DNA of 64,000 bases from Eutrophobius brisbanensis (GCA_038131795.1 JAYPQE010000003.1:1488001-1552000), one strand, 5' to 3'. Positions 52,892 through 62,235 are shown, numbered from the stretch's first letter. Translations and numbers: made by a program. Notes: a model not told the origin generated them from the sequence alone.

Positions 52892-53611
52892 TTACTCACT
52901 ACTGACTTCTGATGTGCTGATGTTTGAAGAGGTATCAATTGTCTGGAACGATACCGCGAGGTCCTCCATGCCAAGCCATCTAAAAAACCTGCCAAGATGA
53001 AACTTAATATCCTGCCAGAGTGTTCTGTTACTTAATGCATTAATTATAAATTGGTTATTTAAATTTTCCCCGGATTGTTCCTGGAGTGATTTATAAACGG
53101 ATATACTTTCAGTATAGGAATCCATGAGGTCAAATATATATGCACCCTTTCCGTCCTGGTTTAGTTCCCGTTTGAAAGCATACTGGTCTTCCTGTGCAGC
53201 GATATGCTCTACCAGTTCCAGGGCAAGTTCAACGGCGTAGCTGGCTGCTACGGAACGCCCAGCCCGGGGGTTATCAAGCAATGTTTGTTTTATCTGGATA
53301 TGAATCCCGTCAGCTTCCTGTAGATGGTTCAGCATATATTCATATTCTTCCACCAGGATCATCAAGTCTCTTCTTAACTGTATCAGGATCGGATCGGGCC
53401 ATGATGTCATCTGTTTTCTACCCAGGGCGATATCGGCAATCTGTTTGCGTACATACGTAAGCATGACCGCTGCATTATCATTCTTGTTATCGATCATGAA
53501 ATCATTCCACGCACCTTCGGTATGAGCATGGCTATTCCAGGAAAATAAAAATAGAAAAGCCAGAAAGCTCGCTAGAATGAAGTTTTGGTATGCATACATG
53601 GCCTTCAGCAT
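52892..53611 (-). CDS. Exported helical protein, unknown
   Basis: Read from ATG 53611 the protein is 239 residues with a signal peptide (NFILASFLAFLFLFSWNSHAH). The mature part is helical and slightly acidic (DLMILVEEYEYMLNHLQEA, AASYAVELALELVEHIAAQ), with an aromatic patch IKFHLGRFFRWLGMEDLAV near the end. A reading from 53671 would begin inside the upstream terminator hairpin and dilute the signal peptide, so a later ATG (53626, 53611 or 53599) is favoured. No family is recognised; it lies downstream of the split amidohydrolase on the same strand but past a terminator. Confidence 0.65.
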   Translation of the reverse strand: MLKAMYAYQNFILASFLAFLFLFSWNSHAHTEGAWNDFMIDNKNDNAAVMLTYVRKQIADIALGRKQMTSWPDPILIQLRRDLMILVEEYEYMLNHLQEADGIHIQIKQTLLDNPRAGRSVAASYAVELALELVEHIAAQEDQYAFKRELNQDGKGAYIFDLMDSYTESISVYKSLQEQSGENLNNQFIINALSNRTLWQDIKFHLGRFFRWLGMEDLAVSFQTIDTSSNISTSEVSSE

Positions 53612-53647
53612 GGTTGTTGCAAGCATCTGGTGGAAGTGAGGGGAAAA

Positions 53648-53674
53648 GGGTTGCCTGAATAATTCAGGCAATCC
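53648..53674 (-). terminator. Terminator after the split amidohydrolase genes
   Basis: A 12-pair stem (53648-53659 with 53663-53674, one G-T pair) with a TAA loop; on the minus strand TTTT follows. It begins 33 bases past the stop of the C-terminal-half gene and closes that transcription unit. Confidence 0.8.
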
Positions 53675-53707
53675 ACCAGCTTATATAAATACTTTCTGAA
53701 ATCGAGG

Positions 53708-55027
53708 TCATTCCGCAGCAGCAATGGGGTTGCCTTCTTCCTGCCAGACCAGCTCGCCATTAATAAATGTCATGATGACCTTATTATCATGGATTTTCTC
53801 ATCAGACCCTGAAAGGTAATCTTTGTCCAGGACGATAAAGTCTGCATACTTCCCTGGCTTCAGGTTCCCGGTTAACTTGTCTGAGAACATGGAAAATGCC
53901 GACCAGATGGTCACTAGCTTTAGGGCCACGACGCGGTCTACGGCTTCAATAGGTGCTATGACCTCACCAGTGCGCTCGTTTTTACGTGTGACTACCGCCT
54001 GGATACCTTCAAAGCCCCCAAACTCCACGGCAACATTGACACCGGCATCAAGGGGAGATTTGATGGGGGCAATGATAGAACGGTCGCCGCCCAGGTAACG
54101 GTCCACAAAACCGGGTTCATCGTTGAATGCACGATGAGGGTCCACCACCAGGGTAAAGTTGTACTTCTTGGCAATATCAAACATACGTGGATCGGTACCC
54201 AGTAATGTCCCGTGGGCAAAGGTATGGCGCATGGAACGTACCCTCTCCAGGGTCAGATCACGGTTTACCTCCATGGCCTTTTCAACATACTCCGCTGCAG
54301 TGGCAATCTGCCCCGGCCCAATGCCGTGCATACCCACAAACCGCCAGCCGGACTGTAATGCGCCCACCAGGAGCGCGTTGGTGGTGGCCGATTCCACGTC
54401 CGGACAATTTTCCATACGGGGGTCTGAATAGGTCATAAAGCCTTTCATACAACCACCATTGACCGTATCACCGTCACCTTCAGAGCCAACTCCTCCTAGC
54501 CATAACCAGGGGTTACCGTCTTCCATCTTGCTCCATGAATATCCCCGGTCAGTATAGAAGGCCCTGACATGGGCATCGGTGAGGATGGGTTGGCGATGCT
54601 GCTCATAATGCCAGCCCAGACGCACAGGCAACTTGCCATCTTCTCTTAATAACAGGTACATGGCAGAGACCTCGGCGGCCTTGTCCAGGCGGGTCTCAAA
54701 CTGGGTAACCCCTTGTGGCCAGAGATTACGTTTTACATGTTCTTTGAATGCCTGACCAAGCTCATATGGCGTTGGAGCACTGCCCATGGCCACGGTCTGA
54801 AAATGGGACCAGGGTGGTGAGGTAGTCATCACTACACGCTCTCCAACATTCTCAACACCCGGTACACTGGCTTCCAGGCCAGAGCGTAATGTGGGCCAGA
54901 CTTCCATAATGTGGTTAATGGCTGTTTCGTTTAACAGCCGGGCTCGGTGACCAGCAAAGGATACCTGACTAAACGATAAGGTTAATAAACTGACTATTAA
55001 TACTTTAGAAATAGTTTTGTAATTCAT
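53708..55027 (-). CDS. Split YtcJ-like amidohydrolase, C-terminal-half subunit with own signal peptide
   Basis: A 439-residue protein with its own signal peptide (ISKVLIVSLLTLSFSQVSFAGH). It corresponds to the second half of YtcJ-like amidohydrolases: barrel strands with histidines (RFVGMHGIGPGQ, VRSMRHTFAHGTLLGT), VVDPHRAFNDEPG, and the closing composite domain LTGNLKPGKYADFIVLDKDYL, then IMTFINGELVWQ. It lacks the N-terminal metal-binding HxH and beta-domain start, which the preceding gene supplies. AGGAGA precedes its ATG, 56 bases after the first half. The two products probably assemble in the periplasm. The intact paralogue at 7862 shows the same landmarks in one chain. Confidence 0.88.
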   Translation of the reverse strand: MNYKTISKVLIVSLLTLSFSQVSFAGHRARLLNETAINHIMEVWPTLRSGLEASVPGVENVGERVVMTTSPPWSHFQTVAMGSAPTPYELGQAFKEHVKRNLWPQGVTQFETRLDKAAEVSAMYLLLREDGKLPVRLGWHYEQHRQPILTDAHVRAFYTDRGYSWSKMEDGNPWLWLGGVGSEGDGDTVNGGCMKGFMTYSDPRMENCPDVESATTNALLVGALQSGWRFVGMHGIGPGQIATAAEYVEKAMEVNRDLTLERVRSMRHTFAHGTLLGTDPRMFDIAKKYNFTLVVDPHRAFNDEPGFVDRYLGGDRSIIAPIKSPLDAGVNVAVEFGGFEGIQAVVTRKNERTGEVIAPIEAVDRVVALKLVTIWSAFSMFSDKLTGNLKPGKYADFIVLDKDYLSGSDEKIHDNKVIMTFINGELVWQEEGNPIAAAE

Positions 55028-55083
55028 TTTTTTCTCCTGGCAAATATTTTTCCAGTTAGTGCATGTCTATTTTATTTATATCT

Positions 55084-55845
55084 CTAGAATTCAAAAGTAA
55101 ATAGCTCTTCTACTATTGGATCCCCATTATCATTCTGACGAACGTAATACCAGACACCGGGATCTTTATCACTGATATGGATCCCGCCACCACTCATGAG
55201 GACGGCCGGGTTCTGGGGGATAATCTCACTGAGCTCATTGGTACCAATGGGGGCATCGGCCTCAGCCGGTGCACTCATCATAAAGGAAACAGAGCCCAGA
55301 TCCGGGAAGGTTTCACCGTCCGGAAAGAGTTCAATTCCAATCCAGTCGGTAGGATTTACATCTGCTCGATCCTGTAACATGCCCACCGCTTGGGCAACCT
55401 TGGCCAGGGTCTCATCCGGAGTGGGCGCCACAATCAGGTTTATGTAATATCCAACCAGAGCTCCTGGGAGTTTAAACATTTCCCTGGCAATATCTTCCAT
55501 AGATCCCTGGGGATGGTGGTGGTTGTTAACAAAACCTGGAAGCACAGTTTTACCCTTGAGGTCCATGATCTCGGTCTCGGGTCCTTTCAGGGCGAGCATA
55601 TCAGCATTATTACCAATGCTGAGGATCTTGCCATCCCGCACTGCCATGGCCTGGGCGATGGTTCCCGGGTTACTGTTATATTCCTCATCATCCACAGTAA
55701 TGATCTTGGCGTTATGGACAATCAGATCCGGGTAGTCCACCAGGATCCCCGGCACACTACCTTGAGCAAACAGACCTGGTGAGAAAAATAAGCTACCGGT
55801 AACAATACTCAATAATATTGTTTTAAATACGCGGTCTAAACGCAT
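55084..55845 (-). CDS. Split YtcJ-like amidohydrolase, N-terminal-half subunit
   Basis: A 253-residue exported protein (signal peptide to about residue 28, GLFAQG). It carries the beginning of a YtcJ-type amidohydrolase: LIVHNAKIITVDDEEYNSNPG, EIMDLKGKTVLPGF and the metal motif NNHHHP. It continues to NPAVLMSGGGIHISD, a point equivalent to about residue 230 of intact enzymes, then ends with a natural-looking tail (EELFTFEF). Its ribosome site is strong (GGGGGAGGTG). Signal peptides on both halves argue for a two-subunit enzyme rather than simple breakage. Substrate unknown. Confidence 0.88.
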   Translation of the reverse strand: MRLDRVFKTILLSIVTGSLFFSPGLFAQGSVPGILVDYPDLIVHNAKIITVDDEEYNSNPGTIAQAMAVRDGKILSIGNNADMLALKGPETEIMDLKGKTVLPGFVNNHHHPQGSMEDIAREMFKLPGALVGYYINLIVAPTPDETLAKVAQAVGMLQDRADVNPTDWIGIELFPDGETFPDLGSVSFMMSAPAEADAPIGTNELSEIIPQNPAVLMSGGGIHISDKDPGVWYYVRQNDNGDPIVEELFTFEF

Positions 55846-56047
55846 ACGACACCTCCCCCTGAATTGTTATCCTTGAATGCATATTTGACAGATATATCTA
55901 GTTTCATCATTTATAAGCTTAAAAACCATCTGAGATATATCTGTTTTTACTTATTAACTGAGATTAAGAATACTCCTGCTTTATTCTGTACGTCAACGAA
56001 GAAGGAAGGAAAAACAGTCCTAGAAAAAAAGTAAAAAATATGCAAAA

Positions 56048-56518
56048 TCAGCTAAATATCAGGCCTTGATACAACCTGTACTGTAATAACTCTATAAATA
56101 GTAAATAAATAAACCCGGTTGCACCGGCAGACAGAAGTAAGGACTGTTTATAGGACCTGCCGGCAGACAGTCTGAGGAATGCAAATACATAAAGAGGTAT
56201 ACCTACAAGAAATCCCAACAGATACAGGGATACAATAACAACACCTATCCATAAGATGCCTTTTAGTTCTTTAATGACTTTTTCATCAGGCCTTGCAAAA
56301 CTAAAAGAAAATAAACTTTCCTGACCTGAATTGTTCATTGATTTCAGTTGTACAACGCATTCAATCAATGTCAGGCCAATAAATATCCAGCCAATAAACC
56401 TGGGAAAGATGCCACTGCCGCCACGATAATCATATGCTGTTACCAGTACCGATATAGCAAAAGCCAGGACGAGTAATGCTACGATTAATGCAGTTTTATG
56501 GTTAACCGGCTGTGCCAT
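56048..56518 (-). CDS. Tripartite tricarboxylate transporter small subunit TctB
   Basis: A 156-residue membrane protein with four hydrophobic helices (ALIVALLVLAFAISVLVTAY, IFPRFIGWIFIGLTLIECVV, ILWIGVVIVSLYLLGFLVG, LLLSAGATGFIYLLFIELL), the typical TctB pattern including the GSGIFPR motif after helix 1. It overlaps the end of tctA by 17 bases, so they are translationally linked. Together with TctA and the TctC lipoprotein it forms a secondary importer for a carboxylate; the order C-A-B differs from the more common C-B-A. Confidence 0.88.
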   Translation of the reverse strand: MAQPVNHKTALIVALLVLAFAISVLVTAYDYRGGSGIFPRFIGWIFIGLTLIECVVQLKSMNNSGQESLFSFSFARPDEKVIKELKGILWIGVVIVSLYLLGFLVGIPLYVFAFLRLSAGRSYKQSLLLSAGATGFIYLLFIELLQYRLYQGLIFS

Positions 56519-58013
56519 CGGGATGTTGCCTCTTTTTACGAAATGCCTGAATCATAGGTATAGATAAGGCTACAACAGAAAACAAAAACAGTACCAGTGC
56601 GGTCTTGTCCCTGAAAAACCCACTCCAGTCACCCTCAAACATAATCATGGACTGGGTATAGTTACGTTCCATTAAACTGCATAATACCAGTGCGATCACC
56701 AATGTGATCCTCGGGTAATCAAAGCGGATCATCAGGTATCCCAGTACGCCAAAGAATGCCGCAGTAAAAACATCACCGATGGTGTTATGGACCGCATACG
56801 CTCCCACTAATGAAACTGAGATAACAGAAGGAATTAAAATCCCTGAATCGATATAGGCAATACGTACCAGGTAGTATGCGGCGACGCAGATAAATGCGGT
56901 ACTCAATATGGTTGCCTCCAGCATAGTAAGGATAAGCACAAAGATAGTGTATTCCCTTTCTATTAATAACATAGGGCCTGGGTTCAGACCATGCAGGATC
57001 AATACCCCTAAAAACAGAGCCATCTCAGCCGTTCCCGGCACACCAAACGCCAGGGTAGGAATAAGTCCTCCACCATCTTTGGCATTATTGGCCGATTCAG
57101 GTGCAATCACACCTTTAATTTCACCCTTGCCAAAGTTTGTATTGTCTTTTGTTATTTGTGAGGCAAATGAGTAGGACATAAATGAGGCGACTACGCCGCC
57201 TATACCCGGGACCGCCCCGATTAATGATCCAATGGCTGAACCACTGGCAACAATCTTCAGGTTTTTAAGGGTTGCCTTTATTCCCTGTAAGGTATCACTG
57301 AAGCGAATTTTTGATTGTGATCCCGATTCAGAGATAGACCCGCCTTTTACAAACAGCATTAACATCTCAGCAATAGCAAATAATCCAATTAAAACCGGGA
57401 CGATGGACAACCCGTCCCACAGGTAATCCACGCCACCGGTATAGCGTTCAGTCCCACCGATCTCATCATACCCAACAAAGCCTATAAATAACCCAAGACA
57501 ACCGGCAATCAGGCCGCGTAACATGTTGCCGCTGGAAACCGTCAATGACGTTAGCCCCAGTAAGGCCAGCATAAAAAATGCAGGGGGACCAAACCACAAT
57601 ACAATGGTCTTGGCAACGGGAAGTACTGCTGCCAGGATAAAGAGTCCAAACATACCACCAATCGCCGAGGCGGAGGCCGCCGCACCGATGGCCAGACCTG
57701 CCTTGCCCTGTTTGGTGAGTGGATAACCATCAAAACAGGTGGCTGCATTGGGTGCGGTTCCGGGGGTATTCAGGAGTATGGCCGTGACCGCGCCACCGGC
57801 TGATACCGCCCCCATGACCCCACCCATAAGCACGATAGCCTGTTCTGGTGACATTCCAAACGTTAGTGGTAACAGTAATGCAATAGCCGTGGCACCACCC
57901 AGGCCGGGGATGATGCCAAACAACACACCCACCACGACTCCCAGCGCCAGATATAAGAAATTGAGGCCGTCACTGAATAGATAGGAAATGGCAGTCAGTA
58001 ACGGCTCTAACAT
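56502..58013 (-). CDS. Tripartite tricarboxylate transporter large subunit TctA
   Basis: A 503-residue, about 12-helix permease. TctA landmarks are VGVLFGIIPGLGGATAIALLLP, GGAVTAILLNTPGTAPNAATCFDGYPLTKQGKAG, the mid-protein repeat IGSLIGAVPGIGGVVASFMSYSFA and PTLAFGVPGTAEMALFLG. The two inverted GxPG hairpins mark its duplicated halves. It moves a carboxylate delivered by the TctC lipoprotein 22 bases upstream. Full length. Confidence 0.95.
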   Translation of the reverse strand: MLEPLLTAISYLFSDGLNFLYLALGVVVGVLFGIIPGLGGATAIALLLPLTFGMSPEQAIVLMGGVMGAVSAGGAVTAILLNTPGTAPNAATCFDGYPLTKQGKAGLAIGAAASASAIGGMFGLFILAAVLPVAKTIVLWFGPPAFFMLALLGLTSLTVSSGNMLRGLIAGCLGLFIGFVGYDEIGGTERYTGGVDYLWDGLSIVPVLIGLFAIAEMLMLFVKGGSISESGSQSKIRFSDTLQGIKATLKNLKIVASGSAIGSLIGAVPGIGGVVASFMSYSFASQITKDNTNFGKGEIKGVIAPESANNAKDGGGLIPTLAFGVPGTAEMALFLGVLILHGLNPGPMLLIEREYTIFVLILTMLEATILSTAFICVAAYYLVRIAYIDSGILIPSVISVSLVGAYAVHNTIGDVFTAAFFGVLGYLMIRFDYPRITLVIALVLCSLMERNYTQSMIMFEGDWSGFFRDKTALVLFLFSVVALSIPMIQAFRKKRQHPDGTAG

Positions 58014-58034
58014 TAGAATATTCTTTTAACCGAT

Positions 58035-59018
58035 TTACAGTTGATTTGGATTGCTCAGGTTTGCCCTGAAGCCTTCATAATATTGAAAATTGTTTTCAAT
58101 TTCCTGGGCGGCACGATCGCCGTTTAACGGGGCTACATCCATCTGTGCCTGCGTTGCTGCCTCAAGAAATTCCGGGTCTTCCATGGTTTGAAGAAAGGCC
58201 TCACGCAACTTGCCAAGTGCAACGGGATCCATGCCCGGCGGCCCGGCTAGAGAGCGTTGCACATTCAATGGCGTTAAACCCGGGTAGCCCAACTCACCAA
58301 ACGTTGGTGTGTCGGGAAAATAATTACTCCTGTTGTCTCCAGTCACGGCAATAGGTCTTAGATTTCCTGACCTGACATACTGGTAGGCAGTAGAGATCGG
58401 ACTGATAGTTGCATTTCCATCCCCTCTTACCAGGGCAACCAGTTGATCAGATGTTCCTGAATAACCTGTCAGAAATTTTGGATTCTTGCTCATCAGGCCC
58501 AGCTGTTCAGCAGCAATTTGAATGGCGGCAAGTACTGTCGTACCGTAACCTATTGAGACGAAGGTGAATTCATCCTGGGCGATAAAATCATCCAGTGACT
58601 GGATATCTGATTCGGCCTGTACCAGCAGAACATAATTCTGTGATTCAATTCGTCCAATCCAGCTCATCTCACGTAACTGAAAATCAACCTGTTCGCCAAG
58701 AATGGAAGGCAAGACCAGACCGGGCAGGTTGAGTATGCCAATGGTATAACCATCCGGGTCTGACCTGTAAACCGATGAGGTACCGCGCCTGCCACCGGTC
58801 CCCGGTATGTTTTCCGGCAGAATGGTGACATCATCACCCAGCTTTTCGGCAAAATGCGGTGCGAATACCCGAACCGTGGTATCAAATCCCCCGCCTGGGC
58901 CATAGGGAATCACGATTGAAATATTTTCCTGGGGATACTCCCCATTATTACTATTCCCCCCGCCACCTGAACAGGCACTTAATAACATTACAAGACATAT
59001 ATATATAAGAAAACGCAT
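58035..59018 (-). CDS. TctC/Bug-family solute-binding lipoprotein
   Basis: Read from ATG 59018 (AGGGA at 6 bases; the longer TTG start is weaker) it is 327 residues with a lipobox LLSACSGGGG. Most Bug/TctC proteins are soluble; this one is lipid-anchored. Fold features are ISIVIPYGPGGGFDTTVRVFAPHF, ENIPGTGGRRGTSSVY, the ligand-pocket region SIGYGTTVLAAIQIAAEQLG, and PTFGELGYPGLTP near the C-terminus. Bug proteins bind di- and tricarboxylates or aromatic acids; the aromatic-type neighbours favour the latter as inference. Confidence 0.92.
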   Translation of the reverse strand: MRFLIYICLVMLLSACSGGGGNSNNGEYPQENISIVIPYGPGGGFDTTVRVFAPHFAEKLGDDVTILPENIPGTGGRRGTSSVYRSDPDGYTIGILNLPGLVLPSILGEQVDFQLREMSWIGRIESQNYVLLVQAESDIQSLDDFIAQDEFTFVSIGYGTTVLAAIQIAAEQLGLMSKNPKFLTGYSGTSDQLVALVRGDGNATISPISTAYQYVRSGNLRPIAVTGDNRSNYFPDTPTFGELGYPGLTPLNVQRSLAGPPGMDPVALGKLREAFLQTMEDPEFLEAATQAQMDVAPLNGDRAAQEIENNFQYYEGFRANLSNPNQL

Positions 59019-59146
59019 GACTTTTCCCTGGTTCAATGTTGTATCAGATTACGATAATTCCAAGTTAAATTGCAAACATATTCAAGCAAAACAACTGATA
59101 TTTAACCATGTAATAATATAGTGTTATTACCAACATATCAGTAAAT

Positions 59147-60061
59147 CTAATGCAGTCCCTCCACTGCATGGACGCGCCTGATTGACGGGTATTTTGGGTC
59201 AGGTTTTGCATCGGCATTAAAGTAAGGAATTACATCACCTTCAATGGCAACACGCTCCATGTGACGCAGGTTTGGATAATAATCATTGACCGCATAGTGC
59301 TGACACAAACGGTTGTCCCATATGGCAACCGTACCGGGACGCCATTTAAGACGAAATTGGTATTCGGGGACACTGGCCTGATCGTATAACAGGTCCAGTA
59401 ACTTGCGACTTTCATAATCACTCATATCCTTGATACGTACGGTAAATTGTCGATTCACAAACAGGACACGCTGTTGTGTCTCCGGATGGGTAATGATGAC
59501 GGGATGGGTCGGATTGGGGAACATGTCCTCCATTTTATGGAGTTCCTGTCGCTTTTCTTCGGTTCCTCTATACAGGACCCTGAAATTCTTGAAATCATGT
59601 ATGGCCTCAAGACCACAGACGAAGTTTTTCATAGACTCACTCAGCCCATCATACGCCGCACACATGTCCGCCCATACTGTGTCTCCGCCCTGCGGGGGAA
59701 TTTCAAGACAACGCAGGATGGTAAATTTTGTGGGTTTTTCCCTGAAGGTTAGATCTGCATGCCATACATCAGTTGAAAGCACTCGTTTATCCTTATCATT
59801 TTTAATGATCTGAAGTGCCGGTCTGCCTTCCCCCTGGGGTCGAAATGGATTGACTTCCAGTTCACCAAATTGTTTAGCCAATGCAAGATGCTGATCCGTA
59901 TTAATATTCTGGTCACGAAAATAAATTACCTTGTAGGACAGCAATGCCTGGTAAACAATATTGAACTCATCAGTCGATAAAGGTCCTGATAAATCCAACC
60001 CTTTAATCTCGGCACCTATGGTTGGTTGCCTAGCAATAATATCAATATCACTCTGCGCCAT
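59147..60061 (-). CDS. TauD/TfdA-family Fe(II)/2-oxoglutarate dioxygenase
   Basis: A 304-residue oxygenase. The iron triad is H101-A-D103 (VWHADLTFREKP) and H255 (NRLCQHYAVNDY), and R266/R270 (LRHMERVAI) bind 2-oxoglutarate. N-terminal IGAEIKGLDLSGPL and VIYFRDQNI are typical. It hydroxylates sulfonates, aryloxy acids or other small acids; without structure the substrate stays open. It follows the Pht5-like gene by 148 bases on the minus strand and precedes the Tct transporter genes, consistent with uptake then oxidation. Confidence 0.92.
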   Translation of the reverse strand: MAQSDIDIIARQPTIGAEIKGLDLSGPLSTDEFNIVYQALLSYKVIYFRDQNINTDQHLALAKQFGELEVNPFRPQGEGRPALQIIKNDKDKRVLSTDVWHADLTFREKPTKFTILRCLEIPPQGGDTVWADMCAAYDGLSESMKNFVCGLEAIHDFKNFRVLYRGTEEKRQELHKMEDMFPNPTHPVIITHPETQQRVLFVNRQFTVRIKDMSDYESRKLLDLLYDQASVPEYQFRLKWRPGTVAIWDNRLCQHYAVNDYYPNLRHMERVAIEGDVIPYFNADAKPDPKYPSIRRVHAVEGLH

Positions 60062-60209
60062 GGATATTATTTAGATAAAAAACATGTAACCCTGATGCTA
60101 CTCAGACAAGTTTTCGAAACATGATACAAAAATCAGTAGCCTTGCCACACAACTCTTAGTTGAAATAGCCACCATCCCCCCTTTTATTCCAAAGAATACG
60201 ATAGACTAA

Positions 60210-61205
60210 TTAATCGTGTCGTCCATGTATGGGTAAAAACAGATCATCGACCGGCAACTCTTCCTTGATGAAATATTGCTGTTTCATGTACTTCACGAAG
60301 GCCTCAAGTGTTGCACGGTTTTCCTCCACACCATAGGCCCAGAGCTTATCACCAAATATTTCATCCACTTCATGGAGATCATCATAAAGCCAGGGTAACA
60401 TGTACCGTTGCGCTGCAGAGAAATACATCTTGTCTATGGCCCATTTTCTGGACTCCAGGAATGCCTTGAACAGGCTGCTGGCGATCCAGCGGTTCTCTTC
60501 ATAGATCTCCCGCTTGATGGCAACCGTGTGCATGATGGGATGTATACCCGTTTCCTTGTAATAGCGTTTCTCCTCCTCCCTGGAGTTGGGAAACAGCCGG
60601 CCAACTTTATCGGGATCGGTACGAATGGAATCCGGTAATCTGGACCCGATAATGGCATCGATTTCACCATCGCGTAACATATCTGAAAGTGATTTATCCG
60701 AGGTATTCTGGACAATGTCTACCGGTTGCAGGAGATCTGGAACAGCGGGTGGTTTGCCATGGGTTCCTGCCTTCTCTACTGCTCCCTGTACCCATTGCAC
60801 ATTGGACAAATCAACACCGTAGACATTCTGCAAATCGCCCCGGATCCAGATGGCAGCGGTAATGGTATACAGCGGAACGCCTATACGTTTACCAGCCAGG
60901 TCCTTGGGTTCCTTAATGCCGGAATTCTTATTAATGGTAATAAACCCATGTCGAAACGCCTTGGATGGAAAAACCGGTAGGGCAACAAATGGACTATTTC
61001 CTGTTGAAGACCACACGACGTGCTCAGATAGTGATAATTCGGACATATCAAATTCCCGACTCCCCACCATACGATCAAAAATCTCCCGGGGTGCCTGGAT
61101 TTCCATGTAATTGATGTCGATTCCCTCGACCTCGATTCGGTTATAGTGCAGGGCCTCCATACGGTCATATGGGCCACAGGCAAAGTTCAATTTTAATTTC
61201 GACAT
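60210..61205 (-). CDS. 4,5-dihydroxyphthalate decarboxylase-like / NMT1-type protein
   Basis: A 331-residue protein without signal peptide, built like a periplasmic-binding-type fold. FACGPYDRMEALHYNRIEVEG at the N-terminus, FDMSELSLSEHVVW, KEPKDLAGKRIGVPLYTITAAIWIRG and SDMLRDGEIDAIIGSRLPDSI fit the family that includes phthalate-pathway decarboxylase Pht5 and NMT1-like solute-binding proteins. Absence of a signal peptide favours the enzyme reading. It heads the gene run going to the dioxygenase and Tct transporter. Exact substrate uncertain. Confidence 0.82.
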   Translation of the reverse strand: MSKLKLNFACGPYDRMEALHYNRIEVEGIDINYMEIQAPREIFDRMVGSREFDMSELSLSEHVVWSSTGNSPFVALPVFPSKAFRHGFITINKNSGIKEPKDLAGKRIGVPLYTITAAIWIRGDLQNVYGVDLSNVQWVQGAVEKAGTHGKPPAVPDLLQPVDIVQNTSDKSLSDMLRDGEIDAIIGSRLPDSIRTDPDKVGRLFPNSREEEKRYYKETGIHPIMHTVAIKREIYEENRWIASSLFKAFLESRKWAIDKMYFSAAQRYMLPWLYDDLHEVDEIFGDKLWAYGVEENRATLEAFVKYMKQQYFIKEELPVDDLFLPIHGRHD

Positions 61206-61420
61206 TGAATCATTCCTTTATCAATCTTGTTTTTTTTTTATGCGTGGAGCCAGTATACCAGCAGATAGTGAAATTGAATATTTATAGCCAGATTCTCCTT
61301 ATTTTTTGAACCGTTTGGAATAACGGGGGCACAATAACTATACTTATACCGAAAGATTTTGCTAGGCTGGAATCCATAATGATTGTCAATTCCATTTAGA
61401 CAAAATAAACGGTGAAGATA

Positions 61421-62118
61421 ATGAATCAAACTATGCTCATCAGGATACTTTCTGTACATTTTCTAATTTTTTCTATTGGCTTTAATGCAAATGCACAGAC
61501 CAACATCGCACCCAGTGCCGAGGAAACCAATCCAGTACAAGCCGGTGCAACGGCCCCGGATTTCACGGTCTACCAGGTAGATGGTGCGCCGTATGAATTC
61601 AAGGCCGGCAACCTGGAAAGGCCCACCATGCTCATTACCTTCAGGGGGGCTGGTGTCCCTACTGTAATGCCCATCTCCAGGAACTCAGAAATGTACTGCC
61701 GGAAATTAAACAAAGCGGGATTGACGTACTGTTTCTCAGTGGCGATCGGCCGGAAATTTTATACTCCAATCTGAAACAGGAAACCCAGGAGAGTATCGCC
61801 AACCTTGATTACACAATTTTGTCTGATGCTAAACTGGAGGCGTCCATGAAACTTGGTCTGGCCTTCAAGATGCCTGACAATACCCTGGCAAATTTTCGCA
61901 GCCGAAAACGGGACATAGATGATTCATCCATCGCTATCCATAATGCACTGATGATCCCTGCGGTATACATAATCAATACGGATGGGATCATCGCCTATGC
62001 CTATACCAATCCAGACTACAAGGTCAGATTACCGGCAGAGGACGTGAAGGCGGCGGCAGAGGAAGTGGTTAATGCGGAGCCGTTGTTTGAGCTGGGTCCT
62101 TCCAGTATGGATATGTAA
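61421..62118 (+). pseudogene. Exported redoxin (thioredoxin-like peroxidase), frameshifted in a G tract
   Basis: The first frame (ATG 61421) gives a signal peptide (HFLIFSIGFNANAQ) and a redoxin start (AGATAPDFTVYQVDG, TMLITFRG). At 61644-61649 there are six G residues; a seventh would keep the frame and yield FRGGWCPYCNAHLQELR with the active CPYC, continuing through GIDVLFLSGDRPE into the second frame to 62118 (ending FELGPSSMDM). As written the catalytic cysteines are lost. The intact product would be about 232 residues, an AhpC/TSA-type peroxidase or reductase in the periplasm. Cause may be loss, phase variation or sequencing error. Confidence 0.85.
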
Positions 62119-62137
62119 GTATTAATCAAAATTGATC

Positions 62138-62235
62138 TTTTGCTTTTATACTTCGTTATCGCCTTCCTCAAATGCTCATTTACTGACATGTAAACTCCGC
62201 TTTTCGGAAGGCTCTGGCCTCGTCTAAAAGCAAAA
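62138..62235. repeat. Nested palindrome between convergent genes
   Basis: TTTTGCTTTTA (62138-62148) pairs with TAAAAGCAAAA (62225-62235). Inside, GCCTTCC (62161-62167) pairs with GGAAGGC (62206-62212), and TTTAC/GTAAA (62179-62183/62190-62194) forms the tip. Three nested stems in about 98 bases with no ORF. It looks like a mobile palindromic repeat or a bidirectional terminator. Confidence 0.6.
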
